Positions 28,475 to 38,380 of a DNA stretch of 64,000 bases are shown piece after piece. Below the pieces are notes generated by a model. It did no database searches and had not been told where the DNA came from. It saw only the letters and a list, made by a program, of their open reading frames with translations. The stretch's first letter is position 1. Every line of letters starts with the position of its first letter. The DNA is from Salinicoccus carnicancri Crm. GTDB lineage: Bacteria > Bacillota > Bacilli > Staphylococcales > Salinicoccaceae. The position numbers were made by a program, and so were the translations under genes. The DNA lies in contig NZ_ANAM01000006.1 in NCBI RefSeq assembly GCF_000330705.1, forward strand, positions 186,001 through 250,000, in the 5' to 3' direction.

Positions 28475-29245
28475 ATGAACAGTCTATTACAGAAAACAAG
28501 GGAAATCAACAAACTGATACAGGGGAACAAGGGGATCAAGGTCGACTTCAAGGAAGTGTCGGAAATTGTAAGCAGCGTACTTGTATGTAATGCATTCATC
28601 GTATCCCGCAAAGGCAAAGTGCTGGGATTCGGCGTGAACTCAGAAATCACGAACCCAAGGATCAGGGAAATGCTCGAAAATCGCAGGTTCCCTGACGAGT
28701 ATGTAAGCAAAATCATGAAGCTCGATGAAACACACGAAAACATCAAGTTCGAAGATCCGATGACAATCTTCCCGGCAGAAGATTCTTTCCAGGATTCCGA
28801 AACATGCATCGTTCCGATCAGCGGAGGCGGTGAACGTCTCGGCACACTGATCCTCGGACGCGTCACTGAAGCGTTCTCGGAAGATGACCTGGTTCTTGCG
28901 GAATATGCAGGCACTGTAGTCGGCATGGAAGTGCTGAGGGAGAAGCAGGAGGAAATCGAGAAGAAAGCGCGTGACAAAGCGAGCATCGCGATGGCCATCC
29001 GCTCCCTTTCCTATTCAGAACGGGAAGCGATAGAGCACATCTTCGAAGAACTCGACGCAGACGAAGGACTGCTTGTCGCTTCCAAAGTTGCCGACCGCGT
29101 GGGCATTACACGTTCAGTCATCGTCAACGCACTGCGCAAGCTTGAAAGTGCAGGCGTTATCGAATCAAGGTCACTCGGCATGAAAGGTACATTCATCAAA
29201 GTCAAGAAAGAGGACTTCCTTCCCGAACTCAGAAAGGAAAGCTGA
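28475..29245 (+). CDS. codY: GTP-sensing global regulator CodY
   Basis: CodY represses nutrient-acquisition and biosynthesis genes when GTP and branched-chain amino acids are plentiful. The 256-residue protein has an N-terminal GAF domain (about residues 1-155) and a C-terminal winged helix with the recognition segment [20 protein letters not shown]. The ATG follows AAAGGAGAAAA. The xerC-hslV-hslU-codY order is the classic Bacillales arrangement. In this lineage rpsB follows directly, without the flagellar genes of Bacillus. Confidence 0.97.
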   Translation: MNSLLQKTREINKLIQGNKGIKVDFKEVSEIVSSVLVCNAFIVSRKGKVLGFGVNSEITNPRIREMLENRRFPDEYVSKIMKLDETHENIKFEDPMTIFPAEDSFQDSETCIVPISGGGERLGTLILGRVTEAFSEDDLVLAEYAGTVVGMEVLREKQEEIEKKARDKASIAMAIRSLSYSEREAIEHIFEELDADEGLLVASKVADRVGITRSVIVNALRKLESAGVIESRSLGMKGTFIKVKKEDFLPELRKES

Positions 29246-29249
29246 TTTT

Positions 29250-29268
29250 AATGTTTGATTTAAACATT
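29250..29268. other. Inverted repeat after codY overlapping the rpsB promoter
   Basis: AATGTTT (29250-29256) and AAACATT (29262-29268) form a seven-pair stem around GATTT. It covers the rpsB -35 box and has no T run, so it may be a weak terminator or a protein-binding site. Confidence 0.45.
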
Positions 29269-29283
29269 GGAATATGATATATT
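29255..29283 (+). promoter_or_regulatory. Promoter of rpsB
   Basis: TTGATT (29255-29260) and TATATT (29278-29283) are 17 bases apart. The expected start near 29290 gives a leader of about 105 bases. Confidence 0.65.
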
Positions 29284-29290
29284 ATTAAAC

Positions 29291-29368
29291 GGCTGAATTA
29301 CAGCCCCATTACACACAGTACTGTCAATTGCTGACAGGTGCCGTTTGGTCGTCACCATAGCAGTACTG
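29291..29368 (+). promoter_or_regulatory. Structured leader before rpsB
   Basis: A small hairpin GGCTG/CAGCC (29291-29305) is followed by two copies of the palindrome CAGTACTG (29316-29323 and 29361-29368), which can pair over a distance. Between them are CTGTCA/TGACAG and GGTG/CACC pairings. Mutually exclusive folds are possible, which suggests feedback control by S2. I do not recognise a named family. Confidence 0.45.
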
Positions 29369-29395
29369 GAGGAAAAACCTGAGGAGGAAATATCA

Positions 29396-30163
29396 ATGGC
29401 AGTTATTACTATGAAACAATTGCTCGAAGCTGGTGTACATTTCGGTCACCAGACTCGCCGCTGGAACCCTAAGATGAAGAGATACATCTTCACTGAAAGG
29501 AACGGCATCTATATCATCGACCTGCAGAAAACGGTCAAGAAAGTGGCAGAAGCATACGACTTCGTGAAAAGCATTTCCGAAGACGGAGGCAAGATTCTGT
29601 TTGTAGGTACTAAGAAACAGGCTCAGGAAGCGATCAGAGAAGAAGCCGAAAGAGCTGGCCAGCTTTTCGTAAACGAAAGATGGCTCGGTGGTATCCTCAC
29701 CAACTACAAAACAATCTCCAAGCGCATCAAGCGCATCTCTGAAATCGAAAAGATGGAAGCGGATGGAACTTTTGATGTACTTCCTAAAAAAGAAGTCACT
29801 GAACTCCGCAAAGAGTATGATCGTCTGAACAAATTCCTCGGCGGAATCCGTGAGATGAAAGAAATGCCTAAGGCGCTGTTCATCGTGGATCCCAGGAAAG
29901 AACGCAACGCAATCATGGAAGCCAAAAAACTCAACATTCCAATCGTTGCAATGGTCGACACTAACTGTGATCCGGACGAAATCGATTATGTCATCCCTGC
30001 AAACGACGATGCAATCCGTGCTGTAAGGCTTATGACAAGCAAAATGGCGGATGCTGTCCTGGAAGGACAGCAAGGCGTTTCCGATGAGGAAATTGCACAG
30101 GAACAGAACATCGACATGTCAGAAGCCTCTGAAGAAGAGACTGCTGAAGCAGGCGAAAGATAA
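29396..30163 (+). CDS. rpsB: 30S ribosomal protein S2
   Basis: S2 is a late-binding protein of the 30S subunit. The 255-residue sequence begins [27 protein letters not shown] in two recognisable blocks and contains [10 protein letters not shown] and [15 protein letters not shown], all typical. The acidic C-terminal tail (about 25 residues) is common in Firmicutes. The ATG at 29396 follows GAGGAGG; an in-frame GTG at 29345 would add residues that fall in the leader. tsf follows, as in most bacteria. Confidence 0.97.
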   Translation: MAVITMKQLLEAGVHFGHQTRRWNPKMKRYIFTERNGIYIIDLQKTVKKVAEAYDFVKSISEDGGKILFVGTKKQAQEAIREEAERAGQLFVNERWLGGILTNYKTISKRIKRISEIEKMEADGTFDVLPKKEVTELRKEYDRLNKFLGGIREMKEMPKALFIVDPRKERNAIMEAKKLNIPIVAMVDTNCDPDEIDYVIPANDDAIRAVRLMTSKMADAVLEGQQGVSDEEIAQEQNIDMSEASEEETAEAGER

Positions 30164-30180
30164 TAAAGTTTTGAAACAAC

Positions 30181-30214
30181 GGTGATAAGTATATTATTCT
30201 TATCACCTTTTTTT
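30181..30214 (+). terminator. Rho-independent terminator between rpsB and tsf
   Basis: GGTGATAAG (30181-30189) pairs with CTTATCACC (30199-30207), followed by seven T. It could terminate or attenuate, setting the S2 to EF-Ts ratio. Confidence 0.88.
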
Positions 30215-30273
30215 AAAGATGGACAGACTGTTTCCATCGGCATATGAAAAACATTAGTACAGGAGGATGTATT

Positions 30274-31152
30274 ATGGCTATTTCAGCAAAATTAGTTAAA
30301 GAACTACGTGAAAAAACAGGTGCAGGCATGATGGACTGCAAAAAAGCTCTTCAGGAAACTGACGGTGACCTTGACAAAGCGGCTGACTACCTTCGTGAAA
30401 AAGGTATCTCCAAAGCTGCCAAAAAGGCAGACCGCATTGCGGCTGAAGGCCTTGTCGGCGTAAAATCCAGGGGCAACTCTGCAGCAATCGTTGAAATCAA
30501 CTCTGAAACTGACTTCGTTGCAAGGAACGAAGGCTTCCAGAATCTGGTCAACGATGTTGCAAACCACATCCTTGAAACGAAGCCGGCGGATCTTGAAACA
30601 TTGAATGCTTCTGAAATGAACGGCAAGAAAGTTGAAGATGTCATCACTGAAGCGGTATCCAAAATCGGTGAAAAACTGACTCTCAGAAGATTTGCAGTGG
30701 CTGAGAAGACGGACGACGATTCATTCGGTGAATATCTCCACATGGGCGGCCGCATCGGCGTGCTCACGATCGTCGAAGGTTCCACGGATTCTGAAGCTGC
30801 AAAGGATGTTGCCATGCATGCAGCTGCACTGAACCCTAAATACGTTTCCAAGGATGATGTATCCCAGGAAGAACTGGCTCATGAAAGAGAAGTTCTGAAG
30901 CAGCAGGCCCTGAACGAAGGCAAACCGGAAAACATCGTCGACAAGATGGTTGAAGGAAGAATGCGCAAGTATCTTGAAGAAATCTGCATCGTCGACCAGC
31001 CGTTCGTCAAAGATTCAGATCAGACTGTGGAACAGTTCCTGAAATCCAAAGGCGGTACGCTTAAAAACTTTATCCGTTTTGAAGTTGGGGAAGGTATCGA
31101 GAAGAGGGAAGAAAACTTCGCTGACGAAGTTCTCGGTCAGGTCAATAAGTAA
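30274..31152 (+). CDS. tsf: Translation elongation factor Ts
   Basis: EF-Ts recharges EF-Tu by exchanging GDP for GTP. The 292-residue protein has the N-terminal UBA-like domain ([21 protein letters not shown]) with the conserved CKKAL segment and two core repeats with [11 protein letters not shown]. The ATG at 30274 follows AGGAGG; an in-frame ATG at 30244 lacks one. A weak TGGACA/TATGAA pair upstream (30220-30248) may be a promoter. Confidence 0.97.
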   Translation: MAISAKLVKELREKTGAGMMDCKKALQETDGDLDKAADYLREKGISKAAKKADRIAAEGLVGVKSRGNSAAIVEINSETDFVARNEGFQNLVNDVANHILETKPADLETLNASEMNGKKVEDVITEAVSKIGEKLTLRRFAVAEKTDDDSFGEYLHMGGRIGVLTIVEGSTDSEAAKDVAMHAAALNPKYVSKDDVSQEELAHEREVLKQQALNEGKPENIVDKMVEGRMRKYLEEICIVDQPFVKDSDQTVEQFLKSKGGTLKNFIRFEVGEGIEKREENFADEVLGQVNK

Positions 31153-31154
31153 TG

Positions 31155-31180
31155 AAAAAGACACTTCGGTGTCTTTTTTT
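31155..31180 (+). terminator. Rho-independent terminator after tsf
   Basis: A perfect ten-pair stem with a TTCG tetraloop (31165-31168) runs into a T tract. Confidence 0.93.
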
Positions 31181-31221
31181 CTAAATGAATATTCAACAAT
31201 AATAGATAAGGATGAAGATAT

Positions 31222-31944
31222 ATGCCTGAAACTTCCAAATATAATCGTATCGTACTGAAGTTGAGCGGAGAAGCACTGGCGGGGGATGAAGGCTTCGGCA
31301 TCAATCCGGTGGTCATCAAAAACATTGCAGAGCAGGTTGCAGAAGCCAAGGAGCTCGGCGTAGAAATCGCGGTCATCGTAGGCGGCGGCAACATTTGGCG
31401 CGGCAAGATCGGGAGCGATCTTGGAATGGACCGCGGCACTGCGGATTACATGGGCATGCTTGCCACTGTGATGAACTCCCTTGCACTGCAGGACAGCCTC
31501 GAACAGCTCAGCTGTGAAACACGTGTGCTCACCTCGATTGAAATGAAACAGGTTGCTGAGCCTTATATCAGAAGGCGTGCAATCAGACACCTTGAAAAAG
31601 GCCGCATTGTAATCTTCGCCGCAGGCATCGGCAATCCTTACTTCTCCACTGATACAACTGCGGCGCTCCGTGCGGCGGAAGTGGAGGCAGATGTAATCCT
31701 GATGGGCAAAAACAATGTGGACGGTGTTTATTCCGCCGATCCGAAATTCAACAGCGGAGCCTATAAGTACGATACACTGACATATATGGAAATGCTGCAG
31801 GAGAATCTCCAGGTGATGGATGCCACAGCTTCATCCTTTTGTATGGACAATGATATACCGCTTGTGGTATTTTCGATTACAGAAGATGGTAATATCAAGC
31901 GTGCTGTGTCAGGAGAGACAATCGGTACGTTTATCAAAAAGTAA
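31222..31944 (+). CDS. pyrH: UMP kinase
   Basis: PyrH phosphorylates UMP to UDP in pyrimidine nucleotide synthesis. The 240-residue protein belongs to the amino acid kinase family, with [11 protein letters not shown] near the start, the glycine-rich VGGGNIWRG, and the [13 protein letters not shown] block characteristic of bacterial UMP kinases. A ribosome site AAGGATGA precedes it. It is followed after 15 bases by frr, a pairing conserved across bacteria. Confidence 0.96.
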   Translation: MPETSKYNRIVLKLSGEALAGDEGFGINPVVIKNIAEQVAEAKELGVEIAVIVGGGNIWRGKIGSDLGMDRGTADYMGMLATVMNSLALQDSLEQLSCETRVLTSIEMKQVAEPYIRRRAIRHLEKGRIVIFAAGIGNPYFSTDTTAALRAAEVEADVILMGKNNVDGVYSADPKFNSGAYKYDTLTYMEMLQENLQVMDATASSFCMDNDIPLVVFSITEDGNIKRAVSGETIGTFIKK

Positions 31945-31959
31945 TGGGAGAGAAAGACA

Positions 31960-32517
31960 ATGAGTGAAGCAGTATTAAAAGATGCAAAAGGGAAGATGCA
32001 GAAATCCCTTGAAAGCCTGCAGCGTGACCTTGCGGCAATCCGTACAGGGCGTGCCAATTCAAGCATGCTTGACCGTGTGACAGTGGATTATTATGGTGCA
32101 CCGACACCCATCAACCAGCTGGCAGGTATTGCGGTGCCTGAAGCACGTATGCTTACAGTGACCCCTTATGACAAAGGTTCTGTCGATGATGTGCTGAAAG
32201 CGATCCAACAGGCCGACCTCGGCGTCAATCCGACAAGCGACGGCACGATGATCCGCATCACTGTACCACAGCTGACTGAAGAACGCCGTAAGGAATTCGT
32301 CAAGGATGCACGCCGGGAAGGCGAAAATGCCAAAGTTGCAATACGCAATATCCGCCGTGAAGCGAATGATGAGTTCAAGAAGATGGAGAAAGATGGCGAT
32401 ATCAGTGAAGATGAACTGAGGAGCTATAATGATGATGTCCAGAAGCTCACTGATGACTACATCGCAAAAGTCGACTCTGCATGTGATGATAAAGAGAAGG
32501 ACATTTTGGAAGTTTAA
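31960..32517 (+). CDS. frr: Ribosome recycling factor
   Basis: RRF splits post-termination ribosomes together with EF-G. The 185-residue protein has the conserved [15 protein letters not shown] and [16 protein letters not shown] segments and the C-terminal helix of the three-helix bundle. The ATG follows GGGAGAGA. A terminator and a second hairpin separate it from uppS, so pyrH-frr looks like an independent unit. Confidence 0.97.
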   Translation: MSEAVLKDAKGKMQKSLESLQRDLAAIRTGRANSSMLDRVTVDYYGAPTPINQLAGIAVPEARMLTVTPYDKGSVDDVLKAIQQADLGVNPTSDGTMIRITVPQLTEERRKEFVKDARREGENAKVAIRNIRREANDEFKKMEKDGDISEDELRSYNDDVQKLTDDYIAKVDSACDDKEKDILEV

Positions 32518-32527
32518 TCTATCCTTT

Positions 32528-32555
32528 ACAGGCGGGATTTCCTGCCTGTTTTTTT
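32528..32555 (+). terminator. Rho-independent terminator after frr
   Basis: ACAGGCGGG (32528-32536) pairs with CCTGCCTGT (32541-32549) with one G-U pair, then seven T residues. Confidence 0.92.
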
Positions 32556-32558
32556 ATG

Positions 32559-32577
32559 TCCCCCGCTTTGCGGGGGA
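32559..32577. other. GC-rich perfect hairpin upstream of uppS
   Basis: TCCCCCGC (32559-32566) and GCGGGGGA (32570-32577) are perfect inverse repeats around TTT. No T run follows on either side. Function unknown; it sits just before the uppS promoters. Confidence 0.55.
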
Positions 32578-32585
32578 TAAAGTGA

Positions 32586-32626
32586 TTGAGGACAGTTTGC
32601 TCACGATGTATACTATTAAATATAAT
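32586..32626 (+). promoter_or_regulatory. Tandem promoters of uppS
   Basis: Two sets of boxes overlap: TTGAGG (32586-32591) with TATACT (32609-32614), spacer 17, and TTGCTC (32597-32602) with TATAAT (32621-32626), spacer 18. Both would drive uppS-cdsA-dxr-rseP-proS. Confidence 0.7.
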
Positions 32627-32643
32627 GCTTTTGGAGGATTAAC

Positions 32644-33396
32644 ATGTTTGGTTGGAAGAAGCAGAAGCAATCAGCAGGAACAAGGGCGCTGCCGGAACAT
32701 ATCGCGATCATCATGGATGGCAACGGCAGGTATGCCAAACAAAGGAACAGGCCGAGGGTCAACGGCCATTACGAGGGCATGCAGAATGTCAAGCGTATCA
32801 CACGGCATGCGTCGGATATCGGCATCAAGTATTTGACGCTCTATGCTTTTTCCACGGAAAACTGGAGCAGGCCGAAAAATGAAGTCAGCTACCTGATGAA
32901 GCTGCCGGGGGATTTCCTCGGAGCGTTTCTTCCTGAACTTATCGAAAAAAATGTTAAAGTGGTAACGATAGGAAATGGTGATTCACTGCCCGGCCATACT
33001 GTGAAAGCAGTGGCGGAAGCTGTGGAGAAGACACGGGACAATACCGGTCTGACACTCGTTTTCGCACTGAACTACGGCGGCCGCGATGAATTGGTCAGGG
33101 GCATAAGAGAAATTGCCGAAGAAGTTTCGACAGGGAAGCTGGCTATAGAAGATATCAGCCAGGCAACTGTAGATCGTCATCTGTACACCACACACATGCC
33201 GGAACCGGAAATGATGATACGCACCAGCGGTGAATACCGCCTGAGCAATTTCCTGCTCTGGCAGTCATCCTACAGTGAATTGTTCTTCACAGATACATTC
33301 TGGCCGGAATTTACAGCAGATGAACTTGATGAAATGATTTCACAGTACCAGAAACGCTCAAGAAGGTTCGGAGGCCTGGACGAAGAGGAGGTATAA
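32644..33396 (+). CDS. uppS: Undecaprenyl pyrophosphate synthase
   Basis: UppS makes the C55 lipid carrier used for peptidoglycan and teichoic acids. The 250-residue cis-prenyltransferase has the catalytic Asp25 in [13 protein letters not shown] (the usual Trp after GR is Tyr here), the STENWSRP block and the C-terminal [21 protein letters not shown] ribosome site is present. It heads an envelope-lipid group with cdsA and dxr, and its product is also the carrier used by the CsbB-type enzyme at 17464-18411. Confidence 0.96.
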   Translation: MFGWKKQKQSAGTRALPEHIAIIMDGNGRYAKQRNRPRVNGHYEGMQNVKRITRHASDIGIKYLTLYAFSTENWSRPKNEVSYLMKLPGDFLGAFLPELIEKNVKVVTIGNGDSLPGHTVKAVAEAVEKTRDNTGLTLVFALNYGGRDELVRGIREIAEEVSTGKLAIEDISQATVDRHLYTTHMPEPEMMIRTSGEYRLSNFLLWQSSYSELFFTDTFWPEFTADELDEMISQYQKRSRRFGGLDEEEV

Positions 33397-33397
33397 C

Positions 33398-34186
33398 ATG
33401 AAGACGAGAACAATCACAGCCATAATCGCCCTGCTGCTGTTCATCCCGATGGTGGTGATCGGCTCATGGCCCATGCTCATTTTAGTCTATTTTCTTGCTT
33501 ATACCGCCCTCTATGAAATATTGAAGATGAACCGCATACATATCCTCTCCATCCCAGGTATGCTCTCCATGATCGCATTGTTCATCGTCATGGTGCCGCA
33601 TGAAAACTATGCGCCGAACATCTCGGCTTTCCAGGGTGATATGATCATCGGCATGGCACTCGTCATGCTGAGTTTCACCGTCGTGAGCAAAAACAGATTT
33701 TCATTCGTTGACATGGGTTTCTGTGTACTTGCAGTAGCCTACGTCGGCATCGGTTTCATGTATTTTTACGAAACACGTGAAGCAGGCCTGATATACATAC
33801 TCTACGGACTGCTCATCGTCTGGGTGACGGATACCGGTGCCTATTTGGCCGGCAGGGCGATGGGGAGAAGGAAACTCTGGCCTCAGATCAGCCCGAATAA
33901 AACCGTTGAAGGGTTTCTGGGCGGGATACTGTGCAGCCTGCTCCTTGCGCTCCTATTCTTTGTGACAGGCTGGATCCAGGGGACGAACGTATTCCTGTTT
34001 GTCTTCCTGACGATGATACTGAGCATGTTCGGCCAGCTCGGAGACCTGGTCGAGTCCGCACTGAAACGCCACTTTGATGTTAAGGATTCAGGCAGGCTCC
34101 TGCCGGGTCACGGGGGGATCCTGGACCGCTTTGACAGTTTCATCTTCGTGCTCCCTCTGATGAACATACTGCCGCTCATAAACTAA
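33398..34186 (+). CDS. cdsA: Phosphatidate cytidylyltransferase
   Basis: CdsA converts phosphatidic acid and CTP to CDP-diacylglycerol, the precursor of phosphatidylglycerol. The 262-residue protein is almost entirely membrane helices and has the family signature [18 protein letters not shown] near the C-terminus, plus [12 protein letters not shown]. It begins one base after the uppS stop, with GAGGAGG inside uppS. It links PlsX (1874) to PgsA (61273) in the phospholipid pathway. Confidence 0.95.
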   Translation: MKTRTITAIIALLLFIPMVVIGSWPMLILVYFLAYTALYEILKMNRIHILSIPGMLSMIALFIVMVPHENYAPNISAFQGDMIIGMALVMLSFTVVSKNRFSFVDMGFCVLAVAYVGIGFMYFYETREAGLIYILYGLLIVWVTDTGAYLAGRAMGRRKLWPQISPNKTVEGFLGGILCSLLLALLFFVTGWIQGTNVFLFVFLTMILSMFGQLGDLVESALKRHFDVKDSGRLLPGHGGILDRFDSFIFVLPLMNILPLIN

Positions 34187-34209
34187 GAGATTGATAAGGT
34201 GAATGTTAT

Positions 34210-35334
34210 ATGAAAAAGATATCCATACTCGGTGCGACGGGTTCCGTAGGCACTCAGGCTTTAGAAGTGATCAGCTCCAACCCGGAGTCATTTTCGCTCT
34301 GCAGCATTTCAGCAGGCAGGAACATAGCGAAACTGGAAGAGATCATAGAAGAATTCAGCCCCTCCCTTGTCAGTGTGATGGACGACAATGCCAGAAAGTC
34401 ATTGGCGTCGAAATACACTGACATTGAATTTTTATCGGGAAGGGAAGGGCTTCTAGCCATAGCGGATGATGATTCCGACATGCTGCTGACAGCAATCCTG
34501 GGCAGTATCGGCCTCGAACCCACCCTGGCTGCGATAGATGCAGGGAAAGACATCGCGCTCGCAAATAAGGAGACGCTTGTTGCCGCCGGAGAAACCGTGA
34601 TGGCAAGGGCGAGGGAAAAGGGTGTGGAGATCGTGCCTGTGGATTCCGAGCATTCCGCCGTCTTCCAGTGTCTCCGCGGTGAGAGGCTGAGTGAGATGAA
34701 ACGCATCATCCTGACAGCGAGCGGGGGCTCCTTCAGGGACCTCACACGGGAGGAGCTCTCCGGGGTCACACTTGAAATGGCACTCAACCACCCGAACTGG
34801 TCGATGGGTCAGAAAATCACAATCGATTCCGCCACTATGATGAATAAAGGACTTGAGGTCATAGAAGCGAAATGGCTCTTTGATGCTGATGTGGAACAGA
34901 TTTCAACGATACTCCACAGGGAGAGCACCATCCATTCCATGGTGGAGTTCAACGACAACAGCATCATGGCACAGATGGGCACAGCGGACATGAAGACAGC
35001 GATACAGTTTGCCTTCAGTCACCCGGACAGGCTGCCTGCACCCAACCCGATGGATCTGGAAGGGATGACACAGCTCAATTTCCGTCCAATGGACCTCGAG
35101 CGTTTCAGAATGCTGCAGTATGCCTATGATGCACTCCGGACAGGAGGCACGATGCCGGCAGTTATGAATGCAGCGAACGAATATGCGGTCGCAAAATTCC
35201 TGGACGGTGAAATATCTTTTACAGAGATAGAAAAGGTAGTAGAATTGCGGATGAATGAACACAATCCGGTGCAGAATCCGGATATCGAAACCATTCTGTA
35301 TTATGATCGGCTGTACAAGTCCGATATGAGGTGA
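34210..35334 (+). CDS. dxr: 1-deoxy-D-xylulose 5-phosphate reductoisomerase
   Basis: Dxr catalyses the second step of the MEP isoprenoid pathway. The 374-residue protein has the NADPH site ILGATGSVGTQAL, the LANKETLVAAG motif, the metal-binding PVDSEHSAVFQCL and the loop NHPNWSMGQKITIDSATMMNKG in two parts. Its presence points to MEP-pathway isoprenoid synthesis. Staphylococcus aureus uses the mevalonate route and lacks dxr, so this gene separates the organism from Staphylococcus proper. It precedes rseP by four bases. Confidence 0.96.
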   Translation: MKKISILGATGSVGTQALEVISSNPESFSLCSISAGRNIAKLEEIIEEFSPSLVSVMDDNARKSLASKYTDIEFLSGREGLLAIADDDSDMLLTAILGSIGLEPTLAAIDAGKDIALANKETLVAAGETVMARAREKGVEIVPVDSEHSAVFQCLRGERLSEMKRIILTASGGSFRDLTREELSGVTLEMALNHPNWSMGQKITIDSATMMNKGLEVIEAKWLFDADVEQISTILHRESTIHSMVEFNDNSIMAQMGTADMKTAIQFAFSHPDRLPAPNPMDLEGMTQLNFRPMDLERFRMLQYAYDALRTGGTMPAVMNAANEYAVAKFLDGEISFTEIEKVVELRMNEHNPVQNPDIETILYYDRLYKSDMR

Positions 35335-35338
35335 TTAA

Positions 35339-36622
35339 ATGATCGGCATTTTAGCATTCATAGTAGTTTTCGGCGTGCTTGTGACCGCGCACGAACTGGG
35401 ACATATGATCGTGGCGAAACGCGCCGGTATCATGTGCCCCGAATTTGCCATCGGCATGGGTCCAAAGCTCTTTTCATATAAATACAACGATACACAGTAT
35501 ACGCTCCGGCTGCTGCCGATCGGTGGATATGTCCGCATGGCTGCCGAGGAGATGGAAGTCAATCCATTGAATTCCGGCATGCGGATCCAGCTCAAGGTGA
35601 ATGACAGAAACGAAATCACGCACATCATCCTTGATGACAAGCATAACTTTACACATATCGAGGAAGTTGAAGTGGTCGAATCCGACATCAAAGACAAAAT
35701 GACCGTGAAGGCACTGAGGCTGCATGACAGTGAGGAAATAAGCTACAGCATTGCCCATGAAGCCTATTTCGTCCAGAATTCAGAACTGGAGCGTATCGCA
35801 CCCCGCTCTGCAAGATTCGAATCCAAATCGGTCTTTGCAAGATTCATGACACTTTTTGCGGGGCCGGCGATGAACTTTGTCCTTGCATTCGTACTGTTCA
35901 CATTGCTCTTTTACATCAACGGCAAGCCTTCGGAAGAACCGGTTGTGGGAGTCGTGGCGGATGATACCCCGGCTGAGGAAGCCGGACTAGAGGAAGGGGA
36001 CAGGCTGCTCAGCATTAATGGAACCGAGGTTGACAGCTGGGACCATATGTCACAGATCATCCAGGATAAAGGGGAATCCGAACTTGACATCGTCGTTCAG
36101 AATGACGGTGAGGAAAGGACACTGGAGATGACCCCTGTCGTCGATGCTACCGAACTGCCCGACGGGGAGACGGTGGAGCGGCTGATCATCGGCATCGGTG
36201 CCGCAAATGAACATGGGACTCTGTCACCACTATGGTGGGGCGTGCAAGAGACCTACGAGATGGGGACGATGATCTTCCACCTTGTCGTGGATATGTTCAT
36301 CAGTATATTCGAAGGGACGTTCTCGTTTGATATGCTGAACGGGCCTGTCGGCATATATAAAGTCACCGAAGAGGTGGCTGCCCAGGGTCTGATGACACTG
36401 ATCAACTTTACGGCAATACTGAGTGTCAATCTCGGCATAATGAACCTGCTGCCGATTCCGGCGCTTGACGGAGGCCGCATCCTGTTTGTGCTGTACGAGG
36501 GCATATTCAAAAAACCGCTCAACAAGAAAGTGGAAATAAATATCCAGCTCATCGGTGTGCTCTTCGTATTGATGGTGATGATACTGGTAACATGGAACGA
36601 TATAAAAACATTTTTCCTTTAG
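35339..36622 (+). CDS. rseP: Site-2 intramembrane metalloprotease RseP
   Basis: RseP (RasP in Bacillus) cleaves membrane-embedded anti-sigma factors and remnant signal peptides. The 427-residue protein has the zinc motif HELGH at residues 18-22 in the first helix, a PDZ domain at roughly residues 195-270, and the second metal site NLLPIPALDGGR near the C-terminus. At least four membrane segments are visible. It sits between dxr and proS, the conserved order. Confidence 0.95.
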   Translation: MIGILAFIVVFGVLVTAHELGHMIVAKRAGIMCPEFAIGMGPKLFSYKYNDTQYTLRLLPIGGYVRMAAEEMEVNPLNSGMRIQLKVNDRNEITHIILDDKHNFTHIEEVEVVESDIKDKMTVKALRLHDSEEISYSIAHEAYFVQNSELERIAPRSARFESKSVFARFMTLFAGPAMNFVLAFVLFTLLFYINGKPSEEPVVGVVADDTPAEEAGLEEGDRLLSINGTEVDSWDHMSQIIQDKGESELDIVVQNDGEERTLEMTPVVDATELPDGETVERLIIGIGAANEHGTLSPLWWGVQETYEMGTMIFHLVVDMFISIFEGTFSFDMLNGPVGIYKVTEEVAAQGLMTLINFTAILSVNLGIMNLLPIPALDGGRILFVLYEGIFKKPLNKKVEINIQLIGVLFVLMVMILVTWNDIKTFFL

Positions 36623-36634
36623 GAGTGAAGTCCA

Positions 36635-38323
36635 ATGAAACAATCCAGAATGTTTATACCCACGATGCGGGAAACACCGCAGGATGCAGACAGCCTCAGT
36701 CATCGCTACATGCTGAAGTCGGGCATGATCAAGCAGATGGCGGCGGGCATCTACACGTATCTTCCGATTACGAAGCTCGTGCTCAACAACATCGAACAGA
36801 TTGTACGTGAAGAGATGAATGAAATCGGTGGAGTGGAGATCCACATGCCGGTACTGCACCCTAAAGAACTTTGGGAAGAATCCGGAAGATGGCAGGCGTA
36901 CGGATCTGAACTGATGCGCATGAAAGACCGCCACGAACGGGACTTTGCACTCGGCCCGACCCACGAGGAAATCGTTACGGCGCTTCTCCGCGATGAACTA
37001 AAAAGCTATAAGAAGCTGCCGCTCACCCTTTTTCAGATACAGACGAAATTCCGCGACGAATTAAGGCCCCGCTTCGGTCTGCTTCGCGGACGCGAGTTCA
37101 TCATGAAGGATGCTTATTCCTTCCACAGTGATGAAGCCTCGCTCGATGAAACGTACAACGATATGTACAGGGCATATTCGAACATCTTCAGTCGCGTCGG
37201 CCTGAATTACCGCGCTGTGGAAGCAGATTCCGGCTCCATCGGCGGCAGCCACACCCATGAATTCATGGCATTATCGGAAATCGGCGAGGATATCATCGTC
37301 TACACCGACGAAAGCGGCTATGCATCAAACATCGAGAAGGCGGCATGCGTCATCCCGGAAGTGGTTGACAATGCGGCACAGAAAGTGCTTGATAAAGTGC
37401 CGACACCGGGTGTCGATTCCTGCCTGTCACTTGCTGAACATCTGAACATCGGTCTGATGGATACGACCAAGACGATGGTGGTTAGCATAGACGGTGAATT
37501 CGTCATGATCCTTATCCGCGGCGATCATGAACTGAACGACATCAAAGTAAGGGACTACTTCGGTGCTGAAAATGCAGAATTTGCCACAGATGCAGAAATC
37601 AGGGAGATAATGGCCGCTGCCCCCGGCAGCCTAGGACCCGTTGGGTCATCCATCCCGGTATACCTTGATCATCAGGTGGATGTGATGTACAACTATCCAG
37701 TGGGGGCGAACACTGATGGATACCATTACACCAATGCCAATCACGGCCGTGATTTTGAAGTTGCAGGCACGGGTGATTTCCGCTTCATCACAGAAGGGGA
37801 GATGGCAGAGGATGGAAGCGGTGAAGTGAAATTCATGAAAGGGATCGAAGTGGGACAAGTATTCAAGCTCGGTACAAAATATTCCGAATCCATGAACCTC
37901 AACGTGCTGAATGAAAATGGCCGCAGCGTCCCCGTCCTGATGGGATGCTACGGCATAGGGATTTCCCGTACGCTCTCTGCGATCATTGAAAGCCACCATG
38001 ACGACCGCGGCATCATCTGGCCGAAGTCGGTGACTCCGTTCGATATCCACATCATTACGGCCAACCCAAAAGACCTGGACGCCCAGGATGCGGCTGACAA
38101 ACTGTATGAAGCGCTCGGCCGTGAATACAGGGTGCTCTATGATGACAGGAAAGAACGCGCCGGCGTCAAGTTCGCTGATTCCGATCTGATCGGTCTGCCG
38201 TACAGGGTAGTCATCGGCCGCAGTATCAAGGATGGAAGAGTGGAAGTAAAGGCACGTGACAGCGAAGAAACGGTCGAAGTGGAAATCGGACAGGTCACAG
38301 AATATTTTAAAGCAAACTATTAG
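36635..38323 (+). CDS. proS: Prolyl-tRNA synthetase
   Basis: ProS charges tRNA-Pro. This is the bacterial-type class II enzyme: 562 residues with the catalytic core split by an editing (INS) domain at about residues 225-405. Motif 2 ([27 protein letters not shown], in parts) and motif 3 ([16 protein letters not shown]) are present, and an anticodon-binding domain ends the protein. The ATG follows TTTAGGAGTG. A hairpin terminator lies after the stop. Confidence 0.97.
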   Translation: MKQSRMFIPTMRETPQDADSLSHRYMLKSGMIKQMAAGIYTYLPITKLVLNNIEQIVREEMNEIGGVEIHMPVLHPKELWEESGRWQAYGSELMRMKDRHERDFALGPTHEEIVTALLRDELKSYKKLPLTLFQIQTKFRDELRPRFGLLRGREFIMKDAYSFHSDEASLDETYNDMYRAYSNIFSRVGLNYRAVEADSGSIGGSHTHEFMALSEIGEDIIVYTDESGYASNIEKAACVIPEVVDNAAQKVLDKVPTPGVDSCLSLAEHLNIGLMDTTKTMVVSIDGEFVMILIRGDHELNDIKVRDYFGAENAEFATDAEIREIMAAAPGSLGPVGSSIPVYLDHQVDVMYNYPVGANTDGYHYTNANHGRDFEVAGTGDFRFITEGEMAEDGSGEVKFMKGIEVGQVFKLGTKYSESMNLNVLNENGRSVPVLMGCYGIGISRTLSAIIESHHDDRGIIWPKSVTPFDIHIITANPKDLDAQDAADKLYEALGREYRVLYDDRKERAGVKFADSDLIGLPYRVVIGRSIKDGRVEVKARDSEETVEVEIGQVTEYFKANY

Positions 38324-38335
38324 AAAGAAATTTTC

Positions 38336-38365
38336 AGCGCGTAAATCATGGATTTGCGCGCTTTT
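38336..38365 (+). terminator. Terminator-like hairpin between proS and polC
   Basis: AGCGCGTAAATC (38336-38347) pairs with GATTTGCGCGCT (38351-38362) with one mismatched or wobble pair and a three-base loop ATG. A short T run follows. The ATG in the loop is not the polC start. Confidence 0.7.
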
Positions 38366-38380
38366 ACAGGAGTGTTGTCA

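Noticed and set aside
28024-28998. 324-codon minus-strand frame across hslU and codY
   Set aside because: Both underlying plus-strand genes are complete and conserved; the antisense frame has no start signals.
38348-38380. Extension of polC to ATG 38348
   Set aside because: The ATG is in the loop of the proS terminator hairpin and lacks a ribosome site.
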